Source: Streptomyces natalensis ATCC 27448 (GTDB taxonomy: Bacteria > Actinomycetota > Actinomycetes > Streptomycetales > Streptomycetaceae). From it: a stretch of DNA of 64,000 nucleotides. The stretch is taken from positions 62,001-126,000 of the forward strand of contig NZ_JRKI01000003.1 of the NCBI RefSeq assembly GCF_000935125.1, written 5' to 3'. Positions 28,368 to 36,556 of the stretch are shown here, piece after piece (position 1 is the stretch's first letter; every line of letters begins with the position of its first letter). The notes below the pieces were generated by a model. That model was not told the origin of the DNA. It worked only from the letters and a program-made list of their open reading frames with translations, and searched no databases. The translations under genes and the position numbers were made by a program.

Positions 28368-28380
28368 CGGTGGGGGAGTT

Positions 28381-28410
28381 GTGCGGGGGCCGACCGGTCG
28401 GCCCCCGCAC
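28381..28410 (+). terminator. Terminator of the ddaH-rocD operon
   Basis: A perfect 30-base palindrome: GTGCGGGGGCCGACC (28381-28395) and its complement (28396-28410). It begins 14 bases after the rocD stop. Confidence 0.85.
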
Positions 28411-28478
28411 ACCCCTGCCTGGGAGGGGGTGTTGGAGGGCTCGGTTCAGGCGGGAGGTTCGCGGGAGGGCGGGCGTCC

Positions 28479-28751
28479 TCAGACCTCCCGGGCCGCCCCC
28501 ACCAGCACCGCCGCCGCCGTACGGGCCTCGTGCGCCGCGTCGGGGCTGCCGGTGAGGGCCGCCGTGGCGATCGCGCCGTCGACCAGGAGGGCCAACTGGG
28601 CGCCGAGCGCGGTGGGTTCTGGTGTGCCCAGGTCGCGGGCCAGGGTGGTGAGGTAGTCGCGCAGCGCCTCCTTGTGGTGGCGGGCGGCGTCGGCGACGAG
28701 AGCTTCCACTACACGTTCTTCAAGGCCGTCGCCGTCAAGGAGGGCAAGGAG
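28479..28751 (-). pseudogene. C-terminal remnant of a TetR-family regulator
   Basis: A 90-residue reading frame on the minus strand, LLALLDGDGLEERVVEAL, DAARHHKEALRDYLTTLARD and AQLALLVDGAIATAALTG, looks like the ligand-binding end of a TetR protein. Going upstream the similarity stops abruptly near 28751 and the sequence becomes that of the XRE-family gene. No DNA-binding domain is left. The remnant overlaps the last codons of the XRE gene in another frame, so a deletion probably joined the two neighbours. Confidence 0.6.
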
Positions 28752-29611
28752 GGCGCCGCCTCCGTCGCCACCGCCGCCTCCGTATTCGCCCCCGCCGCGG
28801 CCAACTCCGGCAGTTTCCGGCCCGTCTCCGCATCGGCCGGCATGCAGGCGAACAGCTTCACCCCGGGCGCATCCAGCGCCGCCAGCTTCACATAGTCGAA
28901 GGTCAGCGGGCCGACGGCGGGATGGGCGAACTTCCGGCGGGTGGTGCCGAAGTCGGCGAGGTCGTGCGCCTCCCACCAGGTGCGGAACTCCGCGCTGCGC
29001 CGCCGCAGTTCGCCCGTCAGCCGCTCGAAGCGGGCCTCGCCGAACTGGCCGCGGGTATCCGCCCGGAACTGGGCGACCAGATCGCGGGCCTGCCCCTCCC
29101 AGTCGACGAGCAGGGTGCGCAGCGCCGGGTCCGTGAAGACGAGCCACAGCAGGTTGCGTTCGGCGGGCTCCAGCAGCGCCGGGTCGCCGATCAGCCCGGC
29201 CTCGGCGCGGTTCCAGCCGACCAGGTCCCAGTTGGCGTCCAGGAGGTAGGCGGGGTGCGGGGTGAGGGCGTCGACGAGGCGTTGCAGGGCGGGCCCCGGG
29301 CCGCGTACGGGCGGCTGCTCCGGGGGCCGTTCGTCGGCCAGCGCGAAGAGATGGCGGCGTTCGACGGAGCTGAGCATCAGGGCGCGGGCCAGGCTGGTGA
29401 GCACCTGGCGGCTCACGGTGATGTCCCGCGCCTGTTCCAGCCAGGTGTACCAGGTGACGCTCACCCCGGAGAGCTGGGCGACCTCTTCGCGCCGCAGGCC
29501 CGGTGTGCGCCGACGGGGCCCTGCGGGTATGCCCGCCTCGGACGGGGTGATCCGCTCCCGGCGCGACCGCAGAAATTCCGCCAGGCGGCGCCGTCGCTCC
29601 AGGTCGGCCAT
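28709..29611 (-). CDS. XRE-family regulator with MmyB-like ligand domain
   Basis: Regulator of 300 residues starting at ATG 29611. An N-terminal XRE helix-turn-helix reads LAEFLRSRRERITPSEAG, PGLRREEVAQLSGVSVTWYT and WLEQARDITVSRQVLTSLAR. The MmyB-like C-terminal domain includes LDANWDLVGWNRAEAGLIG, WLVFTDPALRTLLVDWE and EFRTWWEAHDLADFGTTRRK. These domains usually bind a fatty acid or similar ligand. The last 30 or so residues (from about AAAGANTEAAVATEA) look like read-through into the TetR remnant rather than native sequence. It diverges from the MFS gene at 29699 across 87 bases and likely controls it. Confidence 0.88.
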   Translation of the reverse strand: MADLERRRRLAEFLRSRRERITPSEAGIPAGPRRRTPGLRREEVAQLSGVSVTWYTWLEQARDITVSRQVLTSLARALMLSSVERRHLFALADERPPEQPPVRGPGPALQRLVDALTPHPAYLLDANWDLVGWNRAEAGLIGDPALLEPAERNLLWLVFTDPALRTLLVDWEGQARDLVAQFRADTRGQFGEARFERLTGELRRRSAEFRTWWEAHDLADFGTTRRKFAHPAVGPLTFDYVKLAALDAPGVKLFACMPADAETGRKLPELAAAGANTEAAVATEAAPSLPSLTATALKNV

Positions 29612-29698
29612 CACACTCGCAGCGGGCGTAGGGGGTAGCGGGAACACCAGCATAATCGCTCTCTGTATGTCCGTTCGGGGCTGACCGACGCTTACGGC

Positions 29699-31204
29699 AT
29701 GACCCGGACCGAACCCTCCGACGCCCGCTCCATGGGGGTCTCCCCTGCTCCCGACGCCGCTCCGTCCTCCCCCTGGCCGGCCCTGGCCATCGTGCTGGTC
29801 GGCGCCTTCATGGCCGTCCTCGACACCTTCATCGTGCTGGTCGCCGCGCCCGCCATCCAGGCGGATCTGCACGCCTCCGCCGCCGACATCCAGCTGATCA
29901 TGGCCGGTTATCAACTCACCTACGCGCTCGCCCTGATCACCGGCGCCCGGCTGGGCGACCGCTACGGCCGCCGGCGCCTCTTCGTCCTCGGTATGACCCT
30001 GTTCACGCTGGCCTCCGTGGGCTGCGCCATGGCCCCCGGCCCCGGCGGCCTGATCGCCGCGCGGCTGGTGCAGGGGCTGACCGCCGCAGCGATGTTCCCG
30101 CAGGTCTTCGCGATGATTCAGGTGCTGGTCCCGGCGGCGCAGCGGCCGAAGGCATTCGGTGCGCTGGGTGCGGTGATCGGCCTGGCCACCGTCGTCGGTC
30201 AGCTGCTCGGCGGCGTCCTCCTCTCCGCCGGCCTCGCCCCCCTGTCCGCCGAGCTCTTCGGGTCCGCCTGGCGGTCGATCTTCTGGGTCAACGTCCCCAT
30301 AGGACTGGCCACCGTGGCCCTCGCCCTGGTGCGGGTGCCGGAATCGCGCGCTCCGGAGGCCCGCCGCCTCGATCTGCCGGGCGCCGTCGTCCTGACCGTG
30401 GCGCTGTTCCTCCTGGTGGTGCCGCTGGTCGAGGGACGCGCGTACGGATGGCCGCTGTGGACCTGGCTCAGCCTGGCCGGCAGCGCCCTCGCGTTCGCCG
30501 CATTCGGCCTGGTGGAACGGAGAGTTGCGGCATCGGGCGGCGCTCCGCTGGTCCATCCGGGGCTGCTGCGCAGGCGCCCGTTCGCCGTCGGCGCGACCCT
30601 GGTCGTCGTCGCGTACGCGGGCATCAACTCCTTCTTCCTGATCCTCTCGCTCACCCTCCAGGACGGCCTGGGGCTGGACGCGCTCGGGGCCGGGCTGCTC
30701 TATACGCCGCTCGCCGTCGCGTTCTTCGTGGCCAGCGTCGCCGCGGGACGGCTGGCCGGGTTCGGACGGCGGGTGCTCCAGGCCGGTGCGCTGACCGGCG
30801 GCCTGGGGTACGCCGTCACGATCGTGCTGGTCGCCGTCGCCGGTACGGGTCTGACGGCCTGGGCGCTGACGCCGGGGCTGGTGCTGGTCGGCGTGGGCAA
30901 CGGGCTGCTGGTCACGCCGCTGCTGAACGCCGTGCTCGGCCATGCCGGGCCGACGGAGGTGGGGATGGCCTCGGGCGTGCTCTCGACCTGCCAGCAGGTG
31001 GGCGGCGCGGTCGGTGTGGCCGTCGTCGGTGTCCTCTACTACAGCGCGCTGGGCGGCGCCGCGCGGCACGACGTCGGCGCGTACGGGCATGCGCTGATCA
31101 GCGCCGTCGCCGTCAATCTGGCGCTGGCCGCGGCGATTTCGGCGCTGCTGCCGCTCCTCCCCCGTATCACCGCCCCGCGTTCTCCCGCGCCCGCCGGAAA
31201 CTGA
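29699..31204 (+). CDS. MFS efflux transporter (DHA2-like, 14 spans)
   Basis: Membrane antiporter of 501 residues. Motif D1 is FMAVLDTFIVLVAAPAIQ in the first span, motif A is GARLGDRYGRRRLFVLGMTL, and motif C is GLATVVGQLLGGVLL. Fourteen spans can be drawn, as in actinomycete antibiotic and dye exporters. Start ATG 29699. It diverges from the XRE/MmyB regulator gene (28709-29611), the usual arrangement for an inducible pump in actinobacteria. The substrate is unknown. Confidence 0.92.
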   Translation: MTRTEPSDARSMGVSPAPDAAPSSPWPALAIVLVGAFMAVLDTFIVLVAAPAIQADLHASAADIQLIMAGYQLTYALALITGARLGDRYGRRRLFVLGMTLFTLASVGCAMAPGPGGLIAARLVQGLTAAAMFPQVFAMIQVLVPAAQRPKAFGALGAVIGLATVVGQLLGGVLLSAGLAPLSAELFGSAWRSIFWVNVPIGLATVALALVRVPESRAPEARRLDLPGAVVLTVALFLLVVPLVEGRAYGWPLWTWLSLAGSALAFAAFGLVERRVAASGGAPLVHPGLLRRRPFAVGATLVVVAYAGINSFFLILSLTLQDGLGLDALGAGLLYTPLAVAFFVASVAAGRLAGFGRRVLQAGALTGGLGYAVTIVLVAVAGTGLTAWALTPGLVLVGVGNGLLVTPLLNAVLGHAGPTEVGMASGVLSTCQQVGGAVGVAVVGVLYYSALGGAARHDVGAYGHALISAVAVNLALAAAISALLPLLPRITAPRSPAPAGN

Positions 31205-31330
31205 AGGCCGGCGGCGCCGTCCCCGGCCCGAGGGGGCCATCCGCGGCTCGGCGCGCCCCGAGGATAGGCCGCCGACCGGTGGAGCGCTAAGGTCGGTTTT
31301 CCAGGAACGTAACGGGGAAGGCAGCCGGCG

Positions 31331-31582
31331 ATGGCGCAGGACGAGGCCGTGATCGGCTGCACGGGAGTGCTGTTGCTCGGCACTCGTGGGACCGCCGGCC
31401 CCGGTGAGGTTCTGGTGTCGGTCAGGGGCGGCTCCGAGGCGTTTGTCGCCTGGTCGGCCGAGCCCCTTCCGGTGGGCGCGACGGTGCTCGTGGTCGAGTC
31501 CCGTGGCGCGCGCCAGGTCGACGTCATTGAGTGGGCTGATCCGTTGGAGGCGTTGACCGGCGATGCCGGCGACGCCGGTTGA
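31331..31582 (+). CDS. Small NfeD-like OB-fold protein
   Basis: Soluble protein of 83 residues starting MAQDEAVIGCTGVLLLGTRG. The pattern GTRGTAGPGEVLVSVRGG, AEPLPVGATVLVVESRG and RQVDVIEW is that of the soluble OB-fold domain of NfeD proteins (a Gly turn, a variable beta sheet, then a terminal V-x-V), but without the membrane part. NfeD proteins act with flotillins in membrane microdomains, and the flotillin gene follows after 11 bases, so this is likely its partner. The family link is based on pattern and context and is not certain. Confidence 0.8.
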   Translation: MAQDEAVIGCTGVLLLGTRGTAGPGEVLVSVRGGSEAFVAWSAEPLPVGATVLVVESRGARQVDVIEWADPLEALTGDAGDAG

Positions 31583-31593
31583 GGAGACGAAGG

Positions 31594-32763
31594 ATGTTCG
31601 GATACCGCGTTCCGGCCCCCGATCAAGCCATGCTGATCTCGGGGGGCAAGCGTGGACAGGGGGGAGCGCCCTTCCGGGTGGTGACCGGGCACGGCAAGTT
31701 CGTGCTGCCGGTGTTCCGCAAGGTCCGTTTCCTGACGCTGGCGATGTGCGAGGCGGAGGTCGCCGAGAAGTGCGTCACCCGGCAGGGCATCGCGCTGACG
31801 GTGCGTGCCGTGATCGCGTTCAAGGTCGGCAATGACACCGAGAGCGTGGTCAACGCGGGCCAGCGCTTCCTGTCCGACCAGGACCAGATGGCGGTGCTGA
31901 CCGGCCGGATCTTCGCCGGTCATCTGCGTTCCATCATCGGTTCGATGACGGTCGAGGAGATCGTCACGGAGCGGCAGAAGCTGGCCACCGAGGTGCTGGA
32001 GACGTCCAAGACGGAGATGGCCAAGATCGGCCTGACCGTCGACTCGTTGCAGATCCAGTCGATCGACGACGGGGACACCGGCTACATCGCCGCGATGTCG
32101 GCCCCGCACAAGGCCGCCATCCAGCAGAAGGCGCAGATCTCCCAGGCCCAGGCCACCCAGGCGTCGGTCGAGGCGCAGCAGGAGGCCGCGCGGAACCAGG
32201 CCGAGTACCAGCGGCGGACGGCGATCGTTCAGGCCGAGTACAACGCCGAGGTCGAACGCGCCCAGGCCAAGGCCGCGCAGGCCGGTCCGCTGGCGCAGGC
32301 GCACGCGCAGCAGGAGGTGATGGCCGCGCAGACCGAGCTCGCCGAGCGCGCGGCCCAGCTCCGCCAGCAGCAACTGGTCGCCGAGGTGGTCAAGCCCGCC
32401 GAGGCGGAGGCCGAGCGGATCCGGCTGCTGGCCCTGGCCGAGGCCGAGCGGATGAAGATCCAGGCCGAGGCGGCCGCCTCGTACGACCGGGTAGCGCTGG
32501 ACCGGATGGTCATCGACCAGCTGCCGCAGATCGTCAAGGAGGCCTCGGCCGGTCTCCAGGGCGCCAACGTCAACGTCCTCAACGGCGCCGACGGCCTCGG
32601 TGAGATCGCGGCCGGGCTGGTCGGCCAGGGCCTGACGATCCTGGACTCGGTCCGCCAGAACCTGGGCAGCGCCAGCTCCCCGAACAACGCCACCGGCAAG
32701 ACGGACAAGGCCGGCCCCGCCGACAACGGCCAGGGCCACAGCGGCCGGATCGAGATCGAGTAG
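31594..32763 (+). CDS. Flotillin-like SPFH-domain protein
   Basis: Membrane-associated scaffold protein of 389 residues. The N-terminal SPFH domain (to about 190) includes MLISGGKRGQGGAPFRVVTG, FVLPVFRKVRFLTLAMCEAE and GLTVDSLQIQSIDDGD. A long Ala/Gln/Glu-rich coiled coil follows (about 175-330), with repeated AEAEAERIRLLALAEAERMK-type heptads, and a short flexible end. No N-terminal membrane span is present; the membrane hairpin of flotillins is only weakly hydrophobic. ATG 31594 has GAAGG upstream; upstream codons in frame are unlikely. It forms an operon with the NfeD-like gene and ends at a strong hairpin. Confidence 0.92.
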   Translation: MFGYRVPAPDQAMLISGGKRGQGGAPFRVVTGHGKFVLPVFRKVRFLTLAMCEAEVAEKCVTRQGIALTVRAVIAFKVGNDTESVVNAGQRFLSDQDQMAVLTGRIFAGHLRSIIGSMTVEEIVTERQKLATEVLETSKTEMAKIGLTVDSLQIQSIDDGDTGYIAAMSAPHKAAIQQKAQISQAQATQASVEAQQEAARNQAEYQRRTAIVQAEYNAEVERAQAKAAQAGPLAQAHAQQEVMAAQTELAERAAQLRQQQLVAEVVKPAEAEAERIRLLALAEAERMKIQAEAAASYDRVALDRMVIDQLPQIVKEASAGLQGANVNVLNGADGLGEIAAGLVGQGLTILDSVRQNLGSASSPNNATGKTDKAGPADNGQGHSGRIEIE

Positions 32764-32776
32764 CCGAGCGCGAACA

Positions 32777-32816
32777 AGCGGGGGCGGGGGCGGCTACGAC
32801 GGCCCCCGCCCCCGCT
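32777..32816. terminator. Bidirectional terminator between flotillin and MarR genes
   Basis: Arms AGCGGGGGCGGGGGC (32777-32791) and GCCCCCGCCCCCGCT (32802-32816) with a ten-base loop. It sits at the meeting point of the flotillin gene (plus) and the end of the MarR gene (minus), and overlaps the last MarR codons. Confidence 0.85.
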
Positions 32817-33366
32817 GCCGTTCCTCCTGGGCGTGCTTGTGCCGGGCGTAGTCGACCAGGTGGTTCAGTACGGCGACGGTGGTGGCGATATCGGCGTCGT
32901 CGAAATCGGCGAGGGCCTCGTGCAGTCCGGCCTGGCTGGTCTGCTGGAGACGCTGGAGGACGGCCCGGCCGTGCGGCGTGATCGCCACTTTGCGGGCGCG
33001 GCGGTCGAGCGAGTCCGGGGTGCGTTCGACCAGGTCCTGGGTTTCCAACTGGCCGATCTGCCGGGTGACATGGGGCGGCTCGACCATCAGCAGTGCGGCC
33101 AGGTCGCCGACCCTGCTGACGCCTCCGCTGTCCTCCAGCGCCATCAGCAGCCACAGATCGGAGCGGGCCGCCGTGACGCCCGCCTGCATCGCCTGGCGCT
33201 CATGCGCCCGCGAGCGGGTGAGCAGGTAGGACACCGTGGCCAGCACTCTCTGGAGCGCGGCCGTGGGGTCCTGGTCACGGGCCTGCTCAGGGGCCTGGTC
33301 ACGGGCCGCCTCGGGGGCCGCGTCACGGGCCCGGCCGTTGGCCTGGTCTCTTGCGGGGTCCGGCAT
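32794..33366 (-). CDS. MarR-family transcriptional regulator
   Basis: Winged-helix regulator of 190 residues from ATG 33366. The DNA-binding part reads VTAARSDLWLLMALEDSGGV, SRVGDLAALLMVEPPHVTRQ, IGQLETQDLVERTPDSLDRR, with the wing RARKVAITPHGRAVLQRL. The first 35 residues are a low-complexity tail of repeated RDQA/ARD units, produced by short direct repeats in the DNA, and are probably disordered. It diverges from the P450 gene; an inverted repeat at 33520-33541 in the shared region is a candidate binding site. Confidence 0.9.
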   Translation of the reverse strand: MPDPARDQANGRARDAAPEAARDQAPEQARDQDPTAALQRVLATVSYLLTRSRAHERQAMQAGVTAARSDLWLLMALEDSGGVSRVGDLAALLMVEPPHVTRQIGQLETQDLVERTPDSLDRRARKVAITPHGRAVLQRLQQTSQAGLHEALADFDDADIATTVAVLNHLVDYARHKHAQEERQRGRGPS

Positions 33367-33519
33367 GGAGCGACTTTAGCCGCCTCCCCGACGAACGCGT
33401 AGCGGCAGCGGCCGATCGCATTCCGTACCCGTAGAGCGACCGCTTTGAGCCAACCTCCCGGCCCCGTCGGTCCCCCCTTCCCCGCCCCCTCCGCCCGGGT
33501 TACCGTGGGAATCCCTTAG

Positions 33520-33541
33520 TTACTTAACTTCGGTAATTAAG
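33520..33541. promoter_or_regulatory. Interleaved inverted repeats, candidate MarR site
   Basis: CTTAA (33523-33527) and TTAAG (33537-33541), with TTAC (33520-33523) and GTAA (33533-33536) nested in the same stretch. The core TTAACTTCGGTAATTAA is the most A/T-rich stretch nearby and resembles MarR operators in layout. It lies 69 bases before the P450 start. Confidence 0.5.
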
Positions 33542-33609
33542 CGAACGAGTGTCGGCACATGCACGCCCGCGGCAACGGCGCCGCGTCCCGATCGTGGAAG
33601 GACAGCCGC

Positions 33610-34863
33610 ATGACGACCGCACAACGACCCCACGAAGCACACCTGGCACACCCGGACGCCCCGGCCCCCGCGGACGCCCTGACCGTCCCGGCCACCCGGG
33701 CCACCGGCTGCCCCTTCGACCCCGCCCCCACCGTGGAACGTGCCCGCCGCGAGGAACCGGTCACCCGGGCCACCCTCTGGGACGGCTCGTCCTGCTGGCT
33801 GGTCACCCGCCACGAGGACGTCCGTACGGTCCTCGGCGACCCCCGTTTCAGCGCCGATGCCGCCCGCCCCGGATTCCCCTTCCTGACCGCCGGACTCCGC
33901 GAACTGGCCACCGGCACCCGGGCCTCGCGCACCTTCATCCGCCAGGACGACCCGGAACACGCCCGGCTGCGCCGGATGCTCACCGCCGAGTTCATGGTCA
34001 AGAAGGTGGAGGCGATGCGCCCCGAGGTGCAGCGCCTGACCGACGAGCTGCTCGATGCGATGACCGACGGCAGGAACTCGGCCGATCTGGTCGCCGAGTT
34101 CGCGCTGCCGCTGCCGTCCCTGGTGATCTGTCTGCTGCTCGGCGTCCCCTACGACGACCACGCCTTCTTCCAGCAGCGCAGCGCCGTTCTGCTCAGCCTC
34201 CGGTCGACCGCCGAGGAGGCGCGCGCCGCGTCGGACGAGCTGCTCGCGTATATGACGCAGCTGGCCGAGGCCAAACGGGAGCGGCCGGACGACGGGATCT
34301 TCAGCCGGCTGGTGGCACGCGGCGAGCTGGACTCGCAGGAGATCGCCTCCATGGGGCGCCTGCTGCTCATCGCCGGGCACGAGACCACCGCCAATATGAC
34401 GGCGCTGTCCACGCTCGCGCTGCTGCGCAACCCCGGCCAGCAGGCCCGGCTGCGCTCGGAACCGTCGCTGATCAAGGGCGCGGTGGAGGAGCTGCTGCGC
34501 TATCTGACGATCGTGCACAACGGCGTCCCGCGGGTCGCCGTCGAGGATGTCACGCTCGGCGGCACAACGATCCGCGCCGGCGAGGGCGTGCTCTGCGCAC
34601 TCAACGCCGCCAACCGCGACGAGGCCGTCTTCCCCGGAGGCGACACCCTCGACGTCGGCCGCGACGCGCGCCGCCATATCGCCTTCGGCTTCGGCGTCCA
34701 CCAGTGCCTGGGCCAGCCGCTGGCCCGGGTGGAACTCCAGATCGCCCTCGAAACCCTGCTGCGCCGCCTGCCGGAACTGCGGCTCGCCGTCCCCTTCGAG
34801 GAGATCCCCTTCCGCCACGACATGGGCATCTACGGGGTCCACGCCCTGCCGGTCGCCTGGTAG
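33610..34863 (+). CDS. Cytochrome P450 (CYP107-like)
   Basis: Soluble monooxygenase of 417 residues that needs ferredoxin for electrons. The I-helix motif AGHETT is at 255-260, the ExxR pair at Glu294/Arg297 in VEELLRY, and the haem loop FGFGVHQCLGQPLAR with Cys366. The N-terminal LVTRHEDVRTVLGDPRFS and C-terminal GIYGVHALPVAW are typical of actinomycete class I P450s. ATG 33610 has AAGGA eight bases upstream. A ferredoxin gene follows after 99 bases and an alcohol dehydrogenase gene after that, suggesting an oxidation of a xenobiotic or secondary metabolite, under the divergent MarR regulator. The CYP number is my estimate. Confidence 0.93.
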   Translation: MTTAQRPHEAHLAHPDAPAPADALTVPATRATGCPFDPAPTVERARREEPVTRATLWDGSSCWLVTRHEDVRTVLGDPRFSADAARPGFPFLTAGLRELATGTRASRTFIRQDDPEHARLRRMLTAEFMVKKVEAMRPEVQRLTDELLDAMTDGRNSADLVAEFALPLPSLVICLLLGVPYDDHAFFQQRSAVLLSLRSTAEEARAASDELLAYMTQLAEAKRERPDDGIFSRLVARGELDSQEIASMGRLLLIAGHETTANMTALSTLALLRNPGQQARLRSEPSLIKGAVEELLRYLTIVHNGVPRVAVEDVTLGGTTIRAGEGVLCALNAANRDEAVFPGGDTLDVGRDARRHIAFGFGVHQCLGQPLARVELQIALETLLRRLPELRLAVPFEEIPFRHDMGIYGVHALPVAW

Positions 34864-34962
34864 CCCTCCCGGCCGCCCGGCGACCCAGCGGGTCGCCCCC
34901 TCCGACCGACCTCCCACCATCCCCACCCACCATCCATCACAAGCACCACTTGGAGCCCGACC

Positions 34963-35157
34963 ATGCGTATTCACGCCGACCAGGAGAAGTGCTGCGGCGC
35001 CGGAAGCTGCGTACTGGCGGCGCCGGACGTGTTCGACCAGCGCGACGAGGACGGCATCGTCGTCGTCCTCGACGCGGAGCCGCCGGCCGCGCTGCACGAC
35101 GCGGTCCGCGAGGCCGCGGCCATCTGCCCCGCCGCCGCGATCTCGGTCACGGACTGA
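34963..35157 (+). CDS. 3Fe-4S ferredoxin, P450 partner
   Basis: Ferredoxin of 64 residues, MRIHADQEKCCGAGSCVLAA with AAICPAAAISVTD at the end. Cys10, Cys16 and the Cys of ICPAA (about 55) bind the cluster; Gly/Ala replaces the fourth ligand, as in 3Fe-4S P450 ferredoxins. It sits 99 bases after the P450 gene and ends before a strong hairpin, so the two are one transcription unit in which this protein passes electrons from a reductase to the P450. Confidence 0.9.
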   Translation: MRIHADQEKCCGAGSCVLAAPDVFDQRDEDGIVVVLDAEPPAALHDAVREAAAICPAAAISVTD

Positions 35158-35177
35158 CCGCACCCCTGCCGCCCTGC

Positions 35178-35211
35178 GCGCCGGGCCCCGTACCGACGAC
35201 GGGCCCGGCGC
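35178..35211 (+). terminator. Terminator of the P450-ferredoxin unit
   Basis: Arms GCGCCGGGCCC (35178-35188) and GGGCCCGGCGC (35201-35211), 12-base loop, starting 20 bases after the ferredoxin stop. Confidence 0.75.
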
Positions 35212-35304
35212 CGGTCCTGGGTGGTTCTGGCAGGCCCAGGCACGGCGGTCATACGTCCAAGGGGGCACTGGCTACCGGCCAGGGGGTGGCGCATCGTCGG
35301 CGGT

Positions 35305-36363
35305 ATGACCACACCTACCTCTGTCGCCGCGTACGCCGCACCCGCCCCGAAGGCCCCGCTGGAGCGGACCACCATTCCGCGCCGTGAGCTGGGTGCCCAC
35401 GACATCCTCATCGACATCAAGTACGCCGGCATCTGCCACTCCGACATCCACACCGTGCGCGCCGAATGGGGCGACGGCGGGAACTTCCCCATCGTCCCCG
35501 GCCATGAGATCGCCGGTGTGGTCGCCGCGACCGGTTCGGCCGTCACCCGCTACCAGGTGGGCGACCGGGTCGGCGTCGGCTGCTTCGTCGACTCCTGCCG
35601 GGAGTGCGACAACTGCCGGGCCGGCCTGGAGCAGTACTGCACCGGCGAGTCCGGCAACATCGGCACGTACAACGCCACCGGCCGGGACGGACAGCCGACC
35701 TACGGCGGCTACTCCACCCACCTGGTCGTCGACGAGCACTACGCGCTGCGCATCCCGGACGCCCTCCCGCTGGACGCCGCCGCCCCGCTGCTGTGCGCCG
35801 GGATCACCCTCTACTCCCCGCTCGCCCACTGGAAGGCCGGCCCCGGCAAGAAGGTCGCGGTCGTCGGCCTCGGCGGTCTCGGCCACATGGGCGTGCAGAT
35901 CGCGCATGCCATGGGCGCGGAGGTCACGGTCCTGAGCCAGTCGCTGCGCAAGAAGGACGACGGTCTGCGGCTGGGCGCCGACCACTACTACGCGACCTCC
36001 GACCCGGCCACCTTCGAGGCGCTGGCCGGCTCCTTCGACCTGATCCTCAACACCGTCTCGGCGGATCTGGACCTCAACGCCTACCTCGGGCTGCTGCGCA
36101 CCGACGGCACCCTGGTGCAGGTGGGCGCGCCCGAACGGCCGCTGGCCATCGCGCCGTTCGCCCTGATCCCGGGGCGGAAGTCGTTCGCCGGCTCGATGAT
36201 CGGCGGCATCGCGGAGACGCAGGAGATGCTCGACTTCTGCGGGGAGCACGGTCTGTCCGCGGAGATCGAGGTGATCGGCGCGGAGCAGATCAACGAGGCG
36301 TACGAGCGGGTGCTGGCGAGCGATGTCCGCTACCGGTTCGTCATCGACACATCGACGATCTGA
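35305..36363 (+). CDS. Zinc-dependent alcohol dehydrogenase (YahK/cinnamyl-alcohol type)
   Basis: NADP(H)-linked medium-chain dehydrogenase of 352 residues that interconverts aldehydes and primary alcohols. Catalytic zinc ligands are in [15 protein letters not shown], the Glu/His pair in PGHEIAGVV, and the later Cys. The structural zinc is in [15 protein letters not shown]. The nucleotide fold is [23 protein letters not shown] 35305 is the likely start; it has only a weak ribosome site. It follows the ferredoxin gene but has a terminator in between, so it is a separate transcript. A hairpin follows the gene. Confidence 0.93.
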   Translation: MTTPTSVAAYAAPAPKAPLERTTIPRRELGAHDILIDIKYAGICHSDIHTVRAEWGDGGNFPIVPGHEIAGVVAATGSAVTRYQVGDRVGVGCFVDSCRECDNCRAGLEQYCTGESGNIGTYNATGRDGQPTYGGYSTHLVVDEHYALRIPDALPLDAAAPLLCAGITLYSPLAHWKAGPGKKVAVVGLGGLGHMGVQIAHAMGAEVTVLSQSLRKKDDGLRLGADHYYATSDPATFEALAGSFDLILNTVSADLDLNAYLGLLRTDGTLVQVGAPERPLAIAPFALIPGRKSFAGSMIGGIAETQEMLDFCGEHGLSAEIEVIGAEQINEAYERVLASDVRYRFVIDTSTI

Positions 36364-36393
36364 TCCACGCAACGCGATCCCGCCACGCGCCGA

Positions 36394-36428
36394 CGCCCGG
36401 GGCGGCCCCACACAGGCCGCCCCGGGCG
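36394..36428. terminator. Bidirectional terminator between adh and MMPL genes
   Basis: A 14-bp perfect stem, CGCCCGGGGCGGCC (36394-36407) and GGCCGCCCCGGGCG (36415-36428), with a seven-base loop. It lies between two convergent genes. Confidence 0.85.
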
Positions 36429-36556
36429 CCGTTCTCGGTGCCGTGACCCCTGGCACTGCCCCGGAGTCTAATAGAAAACGGGTACCATTTCCATATAACC
36501 TCTGACCTCCGGGCATCCGCCCCCAAGGAGCAGCGACCGCACCTCAGGGAGAACCG

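Noticed and set aside
36469..36497. A Zur- or Fur-like stretch, GAAAACGGGTACCATTTCC
   Set aside because: The symmetry is poor and it lies between two convergent genes, where no promoter is needed.
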